A stretch of 64,000 nt of DNA from Cercophora sp. LCS_1 (taxonomy: Eukaryota; Ascomycota; Sordariomycetes; Sordariales; Lasiosphaeriaceae), in assembly GCA_036250225.1 (NCBI GenBank), contig JAPZLL010000009.1, forward strand, positions 806,001 through 870,000. The letters run 5' to 3'. The notes under the pieces are model-generated. The model ran no database searches and was not told the origin of the DNA. It saw only the letters and a program-made list of their open reading frames with translations. A program made the translations under genes and the position numbers. Positions 1 to 10,407 of this stretch are shown piece after piece; position 1 is the stretch's first letter, and each line of letters begins with the position of its first letter.

Positions 1-369
1 GTGCCACTAGTTTTCAGTGCTGAAATTCTGCTCCATGTCACATATAGCTCAAGAAAGTTCGCACCGGGTGCGGATCCAGACAGAAGAGCATCGTGTATTC
101 AGGAGCAGGCCTTGAAATAGCCAGTCTCTATCTAATGACCCGCTGCAAATGCCCTGAACGCTGCAAAACGCATCAACTCCTAGATGTCTTTCGCCCTATG
201 TTTCCTTGCAGTCATGGTAGAAAACCCAATATCTCTGGCCCGTAGCCCGGGTAAACGAGCCCAAGTCCATGTGCTCACCCTAACTGAAGAGGATTCCAAG
301 TTCCCACTCCGTAGAATGCATGCCCCATGTGAGCCCGCCAGTCCAATCGTACATCCCCGCGTAGCCCTC
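1..369. other. Gene-free left edge, downstream of REX3
   Basis: This stretch lies beyond the stop codon of the leftward REX3 gene and probably holds its 3' untranslated region. Reading frames here are short or run antisense into REX3. I see no coding signal, repeat or RNA gene. Confidence 0.5.
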
Positions 370-2406
370 CTAAGCCTCCTCGAGATACTGCTCCGTCAGC
401 TGTCCATTTTCCTTTTTCTCGCGTGGTGCCACAAAGACCCCGTCCTCCAACTTCCAGCCATCCGCCTTCATGTGCTTCCACTTCTCCTGGACCTTGAGTC
501 TGACCAACTCTCCCGCCGCCCTGGCGTCCTCGGCGCTGTCATGACCACGGCCAGTGTCGATTTGGATTGCTTTGTTGAGGTGATACTCCATAAGCATCTT
601 CAGCCCGTTCCGAATCGGCAGACCTCGCTTGTGCGGGTAGAGAAGAATGGTGTCGACGACATTGGGGTGGACGATGCGAACTGCGTTGAGATCATTCTCC
701 AGGCCGTGTCCTATCAGCGGGGTCTCTGGAGAAATGAGCGAAAAAAGCAGATTGCGAGCCACCATCGGAGAAGAGACTATTTGCATGAGCTTCTTTGGTG
801 CACCGTCCTCATTCTTTTTGCTTGTCTGGTCGCGGGGGATGAACTTGTCGGAGCTGATCGCATCGCGAATATCATCGGGCCAGACACCAGAGTACCGCGA
901 GTTGAGGTCCAGAATTTCTCCCATGGGATGAACGAGAACATCAAGAAGCTCCTTCCCGTCTGGCCAGCTTGTCGCCGTGAGACGAATGAGCTCCATGCCT
1001 CGCGAGGTATATCCCATCTCACAGTCGAAGCACACAGCCCGGTCCTTTGGCGCATTGGGGTTTGGCGGTGTCTCGGCGAAGGGGATAAGGGCCGCAAGAC
1101 GCGAAGGGGCGCTCGCTTTGAAAACGTGGTTCGGGCCCTTTACGCAACCCGCAGATTCGCCCACATTCTGCCCGCAGCATCGAAACCGCTTCTCCTGATG
1201 ACCGATCTGACCAAGAGAACGCTCTGGGAAGTAGGCCCTTCCATGGTGGTAGACGCAGGGACCGCCTGAAGCAAGGGTGCCGTCCTCACGACGTCCAGGA
1301 AACACCTGGAAGCGGCTTTTGCATCGATCGCACTCCTCCCAGCCCTTGGCTGCTTCCTCTCCCTCTCGAGCCTTGGTTATGTCACTCTCGCTTGGCGGGA
1401 CAGGGACGTAGCCGTGCGGCGCAAGTTTGTCGATGGGCGTCAGAAGGTGCTCAAGAAAGGCGACCTCCTGCAATGGGGTCAAGCCGGTCTTGATCTCTTT
1501 AGGCGGGCCAAGGATCGACTTTGGTGTTCTCTTCTTGGATACTGCAGCCTCTTTCTTCTTGAGTTCAGCCAGGCGCTCATCCCTCCAATGCATGGCAGAG
1601 AACTTTTTGTAGGACATGATGCGGTTCTTGATCACATTGGGGTAGATGGATGGTTTGTCGGTTGCCATCTTTTCCTCTTCGTCAAGCGCCATCCAGATAA
1701 GTTCCTGTGGTGAGAGAACTAACTTCTTGTCTTCTTCACTAGTGGATTTCTTCATTTCGTTGTTCAGGCGCTCGAGTTGCTCGTGCAACATCTTTAATGC
1801 CTTAAACCGAAAGTCATGCGCTGCAGGTGCCGAGCCCTTGAGATGCCGGGGGTTGAGCGTCTCAGGCTTCCTTGGTGCCTTCTTGGGAGTTGAGGCTGGC
1901 AGCTTTACTGGCGCCGCTTTCGTCGGAGGGGTGATAGATGAAGTTGAGGCTGCGAGTGGCCCCGGCTGGGTGGAGGGGTGTGGTCCAGGCGCGGTCGTTT
2001 TCTTAGGCGTGCCGGTGGACGAACTTGGGATTGTGGACGATGGTGTCTCAGCTGGCTTGGTCGCTGCTGGCTTGACCTCAACAGAAGGCGACCTGAATGG
2101 ATTGTAGTCCGCGGAATCGGTTGCCGATTTGTACGGGTCGTACTCGGCCGAAACGGCCGTAGGTACTTTGCGTCTCAAAGGCGGCGGTGAAACGGGTTTC
2201 TTTGTTGTCGTGGGCTCTACGTGTGATGTTGTTGATGTGGACTCGGGTTCAGATGAGACCTTGCGACGCTTTCGCGGTCCATCCTCATCCTGGGCCCCAT
2301 CGGTCGCTTCTTTGTCGCGTCCGTGAAGTAGCGGGCAGCTCGGTGTCGTACATCGATCTCCGGAGGGGCAGCCGATCTGCTTGAAGTTTCGTAGCACGGC
2401 GTCCAT
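370..2406 (-). CDS. REX3: RNA exonuclease 3 (Rex3-like DEDDh 3'-5' exoribonuclease)
   Basis: Single exon, 678 aa, starting at the ATG at 2406; the open frame runs a little further upstream but without an ATG. The N-terminus has a small Cys/His cluster (C13, C19, C24, H28). Residues about 35-210 are Ser/Pro/Thr-rich and probably disordered. A second cluster follows near residues 360-450 (CDRC, then a CVYHHG segment, then RFRCCG). The C-terminal exonuclease fold, about 455-645, shows all DEDDh signatures: D461 and E463 in CFDCEMG, an Asp in GHGLENDLNAV, and the His-Asp pair in HDSAEDA. Family members trim 3' ends of small stable RNAs, as Rex3 does for RNase MRP RNA in yeast. The gene is divergent from the SPF45-like gene. 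The family assignment is strong; Rex3 rather than a sister REXO is inferred from the architecture. Confidence 0.9.
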   Translation of the reverse strand: MDAVLRNFKQIGCPSGDRCTTPSCPLLHGRDKEATDGAQDEDGPRKRRKVSSEPESTSTTSHVEPTTTKKPVSPPPLRRKVPTAVSAEYDPYKSATDSADYNPFRSPSVEVKPAATKPAETPSSTIPSSSTGTPKKTTAPGPHPSTQPGPLAASTSSITPPTKAAPVKLPASTPKKAPRKPETLNPRHLKGSAPAAHDFRFKALKMLHEQLERLNNEMKKSTSEEDKKLVLSPQELIWMALDEEEKMATDKPSIYPNVIKNRIMSYKKFSAMHWRDERLAELKKKEAAVSKKRTPKSILGPPKEIKTGLTPLQEVAFLEHLLTPIDKLAPHGYVPVPPSESDITKAREGEEAAKGWEECDRCKSRFQVFPGRREDGTLASGGPCVYHHGRAYFPERSLGQIGHQEKRFRCCGQNVGESAGCVKGPNHVFKASAPSRLAALIPFAETPPNPNAPKDRAVCFDCEMGYTSRGMELIRLTATSWPDGKELLDVLVHPMGEILDLNSRYSGVWPDDIRDAISSDKFIPRDQTSKKNEDGAPKKLMQIVSSPMVARNLLFSLISPETPLIGHGLENDLNAVRIVHPNVVDTILLYPHKRGLPIRNGLKMLMEYHLNKAIQIDTGRGHDSAEDARAAGELVRLKVQEKWKHMKADGWKLEDGVFVAPREKKENGQLTEQYLEEA

Positions 2407-3275
2407 GGCGACGCAAGCGACAAGCAAACGGAGGCGGTGGGAAGGAACAGAACACTCTCTGAATATGCTGCTCGAGCGTGTCTCGCACTCCGTAGATTAG
2501 TAGCCGGAGAGGCCCTGGTCTTGCGTTGGGAGGGAAGAACGAGATGTCATAAGATGTGATGATAAGTCGAAGTGACCATGAATCCGAAATCCGCTTCCTA
2601 TTGTTTGTAGCAGAGTGAACGTGAAAGGAAGGGACAGGTGCCAGGCTCTTGCCTTCTAAAGACGGAGAAAACTCGAGAGTGGACGCTTCGCGAATAGAGA
2701 ATGGTCGACTCGTTCGCTAGTATCGGGGTGTGGCTATGTATCTAAGGAGAAGGTACGGATGTACCGGGCGTGAGGTTCAGAAGCCAGGCAGCCCTTGGTG
2801 AATGAAGCCCGTTTCTACCTATCTGGCGGAAGCTCAGTGAAGGAGGTGAGGCAAGTGAGGCCCTGCCCATGCCAAACCTTACTGATTATTTCTGTATTTT
2901 GAGCAAATGCAAGATAACAACAATCAGATCGAGGCAGGACAAAGGAGGCGGCTGCAGCGCGCTCCCAATTTGTTGTCTTTGTCAGTGGTTCTTTCAGATC
3001 GGATCGATGTCGTCAAGCTGCTTGAGATCCCTGCTCAAAGGGCAGGTGAGGCGACAGCTGAGGGCCCGCTGAGCCGCCTCACTGAGCGCGGTTTTCAGCG
3101 GGCCATTCAGGGGGGGGTGCGCCCCACCAATTTTCGTAGGTTTCGCAGCTCCAGGTCGGCCTTGTCAACAAGGCTGAACAACGATCCAGATCAGTCTCAA
3201 CCCATTGCGACGGCCTCGTCTACCAGCCCGCAAGGGACTACAGAACTCCATTCGCGCCTTCAACAAGATACCGAA
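2407..3275. promoter_or_regulatory. Divergent intergenic region between REX3 and the SPF45-like gene
   Basis: About 870 bp between two divergent start codons, so it should hold both promoters and 5' leaders. An open frame from 2907 runs in phase into the SPF45-like coding region, but the family-like N-terminus (MSLYANLL) lies just after the ATG at 3276. I identified no specific factor-binding site. Confidence 0.5.
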
Positions 3276-4796
3276 ATGTCGGCGCCCCCTCCCAGTCCAC
3301 GGGGCGGCATGTCGCTATACGCCAACCTCCTTGAATCAAACAACGACAACTCTCCCTCCGTCTCACGCCATCCCGTTGTCTTCAACCAAGAAGCCGCCCC
3401 CGACAGCGCCCCAAAGAAACCAATAGACCCAGCGCTTCGCTTCCAGCCCATTCGCCGGCCCCAGGCCAAACAGCCCAACAAGCCCAAACCCGCCTTTCCT
3501 AAGGCACCGCCCTCCGCTCCGACCGGTACAACACCGGGCGCATCAACCGTAGCAGCCGCCCCGCAACCACGGAGCACCCTCGCCGACTGGGCAGCCACCG
3601 AGGAAGATGAATATCTCTATGGGACAGGCTCCAAGCGTCAGCGCGGCGGGCGTCGCAAGAAGCGCAAGAAGAATGACGACGTCCCTCTCGAAACAGACTG
3701 GGACGAGCTCTACGACCCCTCCCGGCCAACCAACGTAGAAGAATACCTCCGCAGTGATGAGCGCATCCGCGAAGTCCGGGAATGGAAAGACGTCCTCTAC
3801 GCGCATCGCCAACGTCGCCCAAGTTACGACAGTTCCATGAACAGCGACCACGAAGACGACAACCGTCCCTTGAATAGAATGTCTCTCCCCTCCTCTTGTC
3901 GAGCAAGCTAACTAACACACCTAACAGACCAATTCGCCCCTCCGCCATCCCTCTCCTTCGCTCCTCCACCCCTCTCACCACCCCGTCCACCTCCGCCCGA
4001 CGAAACAGCCGACGACGTCTTCGCCCGCCGCCTCGCCCTCTCCAACCCCCCTCCTCCTCCCCCACCACCACCACCACCAACCGACGCCGCAACCATCTCC
4101 CGCGCCCCAGTCCGTTACTCGCCACCCCCTCAACCCATGGAAACCGACGACACACCTCCCTATCCTCCCCAGCCAGCCTCACCAGACACTCGCTCTACCA
4201 ACCGACCAGGCCAATCTGGCTTCGCCCAGCGCCTCATGGCCAAATACGGCTGGTCAGAGGGCTCAGGTCTCGGCGCCTCAGAAGACGGCATGAAAACGGC
4301 CCTGCGAGTCCAAGTCGAAAAGCGACGGCGGCGACCAGATGCCGAAGGCGGCGGTTTCGCGGAGCCTGGCGGACGCGGCAAGATCATTGCTGCCAAATCT
4401 GGCAACGGTGGCAAGAACCAAAAAGAGGGAGGCAAGTTTGGCAAGATGAGCGAAACGATCGTGTTGAAGAACATGCTCGAGGGGATGAGTGATCTGGAGG
4501 GTGAGATCGAGGCCGGGTTACAGCAGGAGATTGGCGAGGAATGCGGAGAAAAGTATGGACGGGTAGAGAGATTGTACATTGAGCGGGAGATGAGACTTGT
4601 GTTCATCAAGTTCACCGACCAGGTCTCTGCGTTGAGGGTGAGTTCCCGTTCATTGCCCATTTTTGCTATAGGGGTGAATATTGCGAGCTAACAAACCCAG
4701 GCCGTCAACGCCCTCGAGGGGCGAGTCTTCAATGGTAATGTTCTCGAACCGTCGTTTTACGACACAGAAAGGTTCGAGAACGGGATATACAGCTAG
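3276..4796 (+). CDS. SPF45/RBM17-like splicing factor (G-patch plus RRM)
   Basis: Exons 3276-3864, 3928-4637 and 4701-4796 give 464 aa. Order: a short conserved MSLYANLL stretch, a Lys/Arg-rich region with KKRKKN, a proline-rich QFAPPP segment, a G-patch (SGFAQRLMAKYGWSEGSGLG), and a C-terminal RRM of the UHM type from ETIVLKNM to the stop, with an acidic helix and ERFENGIY at the end. This order is diagnostic of SPF45, which acts in 3' splice-site choice on the spliceosome. Intron 2 (gtgagt to cag) is clear. Intron 1 is less so: the acceptor at 3927 is good, but the only phase-compatible donor of reasonable length is the weak gtccct at 3865. If intron 1 is retained, translation stops at 3909-3911 before the G-patch and RRM. 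Confidence 0.88.
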
Positions 4797-5444
4797 ATAG
4801 TATCGGATGTCAACAGAAAAGGCCGTCAATGGATGGGCTTCGATTTTTGAGAAATGGTTCTCGGCATTCAAGACAACACGGCCCGGTCACTAGAGAACGG
4901 ACAACGAGAGACAGATCATCCCATACCATGTGGTCTTAATTACAACTGCCAAGTTTCCATACAACACTAGAGACCAAAAGCACGCGTCCTAGACCATACA
5001 CGCAAGTGGCCAAACTCCATAACTAGACTCGCTGGCCCGTCGCAATGAAACCCCTGTCCAAGCTCAACTCAGCCATCCCACCTATCCTTCCACCCATACC
5101 CACGGCCGCATTCGCAACTAAACTCGGCCTCTTTCCATGAACTTTTCCGGAACATTTTGGGAAACGACTCGAAATGACCGCAAAGCAGATGACGTTGTTT
5201 CGCACAGGTGAGGCAGGGAGAGGTCTTCGGTAGACATCAATGAAAGAGTATTATTAAGTCTAGCGGTTCCTGTACGTAAAAAGGGCGTCCATATGATGTG
5301 TGCGTGCCACGTTAAAAAGCAGCGACGATAACTCCGACGAATGACCGTCAACAGAAAAGGGAATTTGATGCCAGGCGGGACGGCGCGACCACGTGACGAG
5401 GCCGGGGAAATGACTCGGTCAAATGACCATGCGTTCGGAATTCT
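4797..5444. other. Convergent spacer between the SPF45-like gene and ECM33
   Basis: About 650 bp between two converging stop codons, presumably two 3' untranslated regions and their polyadenylation signals. No coding frame or repeat stands out. Confidence 0.5.
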
Positions 5445-6761
5445 TTACAGGAACGCTTGGGCAAGGCCAGCGACGGCGGCCAGGCCAAGGAGGGCGCTGT
5501 TGAGGGAAACACCAGACGCAGCATCCTTCTTGGAACCACCGCTGCCGCCAGCAGAGGTGCCAGAGCCAGTGTCATCGTTGGCCTTGGCGTTGTTGCTGGT
5601 GCAAGAGAAAGTGCCCTGAATCTGGCCGCTGCCACCGTCGCGGCCGGAAGCCTTCTTCTTGAGCTCATTGCAAGAATTGGTGATGTCCTGAGTGCTGGAA
5701 GCATCGAAGGCACCCTTGACGTCGTTGAGAGCGGGGAAAGCGGCCCTAAAAAGGCGTGAGCTTCTGTACATCTAGACATTGTATAAATTGGACTTACTCG
5801 TCGAAGCTACCACGGAGCTTCACAGCACCACCAACGGTCTTGAGAGACGGGAAGCCGTCGATCGCCTCAAGGCCAGTGTTGTTGGCGATGAGGAGACCGC
5901 CGCCAACGGTGGTCAAAACAGGGAGAGAGATGTTCTTCAGGTTGCCGTTGCCGACGAACGAGATGTCACCAGAGCGGGTGGCAGTGAGATTGGGGGCAGA
6001 GAACGTGGAGAAGTAGTTGGAGTCGAAACGAGCGGAGCCGTTGACGACAGCGAGCGAGGGGACCGAGAAGCTGGTGACGTTGGCAATGGTCATGTTGGCG
6101 ATCCACTTGAGGTTGGGCATCGAGACCTTGAGCTGCAACCCGTTGGCCTGGATGTTGAGGAAATCGCTTAGGTTGCCGAGCTGGGTGGTGAACTCAGTGA
6201 GGCGGCGGTTGTTGTTGATGTCCATCTTCTTCACGCTGCTGAGGTCGATGCCGTCGAGACTGCTCAGGAAAGTATCGCTGATGGTGACCTCCTCGGCCTC
6301 GGTGAGACCCGGGGGACCAATGGTCAGGGTATCCAGAGCATTGAGCGTCCGCCAGTTCAAAGACTTGACCTTGGTGAGACTGGGAAGCGTCAACTGGGCA
6401 AGCTGGGTAACGTTCCGCATGGTGAAAGCACCACCAATGATCGTCAGGTCATCGCCCCTAAATTGTGTGATCTGACCATTGTCGGCGATTTCAAGATCAC
6501 CAGTAATCTGCGAGGGACCCGAGATATCGATGGAAGCTCCGGAGTTGGGAGCAATCACCACGGATCCGCGGACTGTCCTACAGGAGGCGAGAGCGGTGGC
6601 ATCGGCCTGGTTCTGGATGGTGGTTGTGGAGACAGTGCAGGTTTGACTTTGGGCTGATGACATTGCTGTCAGCTCTCCGTTTCCGTGATCGCGAAGTTTA
6701 TGAACTTACCGGAAACTGTTCCAATCGCCGCGAGGGCAGGGAGAAGAATTTTGGCGATCAT
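5445..6761 (-). CDS. ECM33: Ecm33-family GPI-anchored cell-wall organisation protein
   Basis: Exons on the minus strand are 6761-6710, 6665-5798 and 5745-5445, giving 406 aa. Exon 1 encodes only the start of the signal peptide (MIAKILLPALAAIGTVS); the junction restores AMSSAQSQTC. The body is a receptor-L-like series of leucine-rich strands (for example DLEIADNGQI and LLIANNTGL) with several N-glycosylation sequons (NVT, NLS, NMT, NLT, NIS). A Gly/Ser-rich linker precedes a hydrophobic C-terminus (ALLGLAAVAGLAQAFL), the pattern of a GPI-attachment signal. Ecm33 proteins sit at the plasma membrane and wall and are needed for wall integrity. All splice sites are canonical (gtaagt donors; acag and ttag acceptors) and phases agree. 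The upstream region is unusually long and gene-free. Confidence 0.95.
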
Positions 6762-9700
6762 TTTGCCTGTGCTATCTAGAGTGTCAGCGAAGGCCGGCGC
6801 TGCTTCAACAACCACGGTGTCGAGGCTTGGTGGACAGAAGCGGGCAATCTCTCTCTCTCAGGCGGGTAAAACTGGATTGGCGCAGATATTGGGATGGAAA
6901 GGCGGATGCAGTAAATCTCTACAAGCTGGATGGCCTTGGAAATCCAGCCCAAAACAAATGATCGAAGTTCAAGTCGATGTTGGTGGATTCGAAGCAGTCG
7001 CTAGGCCAGGAGCCGTGTAGTTGAGAGAAGTACTGTCAAGTGCCTGGTTTCTTGTTTCCCTTCTGTCTCCGCACCCAAGGTGTTTATTGTTCGTGACTTC
7101 TGTTTGCCGGGGACTTCCGAGCGGGAAGGGGCCGTTGAGTAGTTCCGAGTCGTTCCGTGGTGTCGAGACGACGCAAAGGTTCGCAACGGGGAAAGAGCTT
7201 CTCGGCACCTTCATCTGCGGCTCCGCCCCCCTTAAACCGTTCAAAGTCGAACCCACATGTGCTAAAGTCGAGACAAAACGCGTCCGCACAGTTGGAGAGA
7301 GCTTGCAACCCGCCGCTTCACACAAAAACCGGGGATCAAATTCCGACGTACCTTGGCTTCAATGGCGTGGCTGGAACGCGGGATTAGCGCTCTCGCTGCC
7401 TTTTGATCAGGAGGCGCGCTGTGACGACGCGGGTTCTATCGGATCACTTTCGTGTCTGGGTGATCGAGAAGCTCGTGAGTTGAATATGGAGGCTTCTTGA
7501 TCCCTTCTTTCCGAATCACCGATTGCAAAAATATGGACAGTAACGAATGAACGAACCGAAACAGAAGAGGGACAGAGAGGGATGATGTAAAACGGGAAAG
7601 AGAGCAGTGTGGCTTGAGAAAAGGACCCAAGGGGGCAGAAAAGTCAAGTGGGAGCCCGCCAGCCAAGGGGTAATTGGACGCAATCTGCCAGGGGTGTATT
7701 TTCATACGGTCACGCCGCTCCTGCACAGCTGGGGGGTGGGGTGAGACTTGGACCCAACAGGCACGCCAGCCAGCAGGATCATAGTGTTCAAGGGAGCAAG
7801 ATGAGTGGTCCGGCAACTAACCTGCATCATTTTGAGCAAGGGGCCCTTTGCTTCATCACCGCAGTCGTCCAGTGCTTGGCAGGAGTCGAGTTTCAATCGC
7901 CTCGGTCGCCACCAGCATTCCTCCACTTGGTGGATCGCAACGCAAAAATCACAATACGAAAAGCGTTCACGCGGTGGTGGTTGGATGACCTCACGGAACA
8001 GCAACCCCGCGACAAGAAAGTTCCCGGGCCTGTCATCAACAACAGGACAGGCACCCGTCTGTTGTGCTGTTCGAGCTTCCTTGCATGCCAACTTATCCAG
8101 GGCAATCGACAGATAACGAACACCTGTGCTAATCCCAGGGCGTGAGTCCAGCGATGCACCACGCGATCTCAGTGCCAATATTGACGGGGCCAGGATTCCT
8201 TGAATTCACCCGGAGGTGCCCTGGAAGTGGTCTGGGTGTTCCATGGAAGCTAACCCCAACTTCCAAGCTTGGTCGCGTTGGCTTGGTTGGCTTGCGCTAG
8301 GCACTTGACACTTGTGCCTGGCTTGGCCGCCCCGGTGGACAATAAGGCGGGAAGCTGTTCGCGAGATTGCGCGTCTTTTCGGCTGTCAAGATCGCCCGTG
8401 TTCGCGGGTTTAATCAACAGCAAATCCCGTATCCTGTGGACGGGACGACATCGCGACAATCGCCAACCGAAAGCTTCTGGAAATCAGGTGGTTGGAATGG
8501 CAGAGGCCAGCCACCAACCCGGCCTCTGTCTCTCAATGCGAGCAAGTCGGTGCATTCAATGGTTCTCAACCTTGAAGCGCAGTGTCCGGATCATCACGGC
8601 TGCATTGGACAGCATTGCAGCTGGTCCACTCGGTTCAGCTGTGGTCAGACAGAGGGAGCCACCAGTTGGAACCGCCGATCCAGAACGCCAACCACCTTCT
8701 TGGCAAGTCTCACAGTACCGATGACGCACACACGCAAACAAGGCATGCAAGCTGAAGCGGGCTGTCAAAGCAACACAAGCAATTGGAGCTCAGAGCTTGA
8801 GAATTCTCTCTGAGGACGACCCAAGAACACCATTGCAAGAAGACAGGTTGTTGATATTGCTTTCTTCTTTCATGGAACTGTCGGACGCTTACGAATCCCA
8901 TCCTGGCCGGGCAGCTCGCAATACGACATGTTGCAGCGGCCGCTGCATGCACCATTCCTCCATTGACCAATCCTCAGCATTGGGCCGTCCCCACCACGGG
9001 GAGAAACCCCAATCGCCAGTCAGGATCCGCATGCGCAAGGCCGGCGACAATGGTGGCCAGCCAGCCTCTTGGTTGAAGGGTTGGATCAAGGAAGAAGTGT
9101 TGCATCCACACACACACACACACAAGAGTCCTTTAAAGGCTGCTTGCCATTTAGTTTTCGTCCTGCTTCACTACGTTCACTCCAGCCTTCCGGTGCGCCT
9201 TTGTTGAAACCGACGTTCCTTGTGTTTCTCGCGATAGTCAGGCGACATGAAACACACGGCAACCAACCATTGTTTCTTCTCGCCCGCCATGTTTGTTCTG
9301 TCTGCGACCGAGCGCTCGGGTTGCGACAGCTGTCGAGGCCCGGGACTTGTCATCTCGGCATCAGAGGAATTGCGCATCTTGTTTGTTTGCCCCTTTCGCA
9401 CAGCATCTCACACCTCTCCTGAGTTGGTTTCTATGAGGCTCAACTGTGCTGTCAGCTGTCACCAGGGCTCTGTCCAACCCATAGCGCAGCTCATCCTCCT
9501 TGCCAGGTTACAGTCTCACAAACACAGGTCATCCATCTTACAAGAAGAACAGAGATCCAGGCCCGAATACACAAGGCCGACGCCTCTTCAAATAAGCTCG
9601 TAACCTAGGCTCGTTCATGTGTTCGCGTGTCAACGCCTGCTCTTCTCTCGTGTTGAGCTTCCTGTCCAACAGACTTTGCGACAGCACGTGTATCAAAACA

Positions 9701-10407
9701 CCAAGACACATTTTGTTGAAGTCTGGCTCGGCTCTATTCTTGCCTTGACCTGCCTTGGTTGTTTGTCGATCGTGACCGTGGGTTTCAGAATGGATCCAGC
9801 GACATTGCTACAGAAGGACCGGGGCCATTTGTTTACACCGGGGGGGGGGGGGGAGAGTGATAAGCATGAGGCTAAATGCTCTCACCCGTCACTCTAAAAA
9901 TGTTTTTTTTTTTTCGCTGCTCGTGCGTTGTTGCTTCTGCCGGACCAAACTCTCCCCGTCTTTTTTCTCGTTCTGGCTGCACCCAGCCACGTGGGAAATC
10001 TGGGGGACAGAGGGGAGGGGTGTGAAGTTCGGCGCGCCTGAAGCCGTGAAACAAGTACCGGCCGTGGTAGTTGGCTGTTTCCAGGCGTCTGGGGAAACAT
10101 CCCGCAAGCCACTTGTTTCGAGGGAATACATAGGTGACACACATTACTGCAAACTTTGCTCTTGTGGTGTTTGCCGTTGGATAGGATTATTATGTCATGT
10201 TCAGATCAGACGCTGAAGCTCCATGCCAAAACAGACGATATCCCATCTGACCCCCATATCGGTCGGTGATGACGTGCAGTATCCAGAGACATGCATCGAC
10301 GCCATCTCAAACCTTCAACACTAGACGCCTCTTTTGCTTCTTACCATAACCCATCATCAGATCTCATCGTATCATACAAACATACCTCTCGTTGTTGCAT
10401 CACCCCC
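6762..10407. other. 3.6 kb gene-free region upstream of ECM33
   Basis: Many short frames occur on both strands, but none shows a recognisable domain, a coherent splice pattern or family-like composition. It contains a (CA)9 run at 9107-9124, a G14 run at 9840-9853 and a T12 run at 9903-9914. The ECM33 promoter and leader should lie at its left end and the 3' end of MAG1 at its right end. A non-coding RNA cannot be excluded. Confidence 0.45.
9107..9124. repeat. (CA)9 dinucleotide microsatellite
   Basis: Nine uninterrupted CA units inside the gene-free region upstream of ECM33. Confidence 0.9.

Noticed and set aside
184..1269. A 361-codon open frame on the plus strand opposite REX3
   Set aside because: It is fully antisense to the conserved Rex3 exonuclease domain, has no recognisable motif, and long antisense frames are common in GC-rich coding DNA.
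5756..6475. Plus-strand frames opposite ECM33
   Set aside because: They are antisense shadows of the leucine-rich repeat exons, with no domain or splice pattern of their own.
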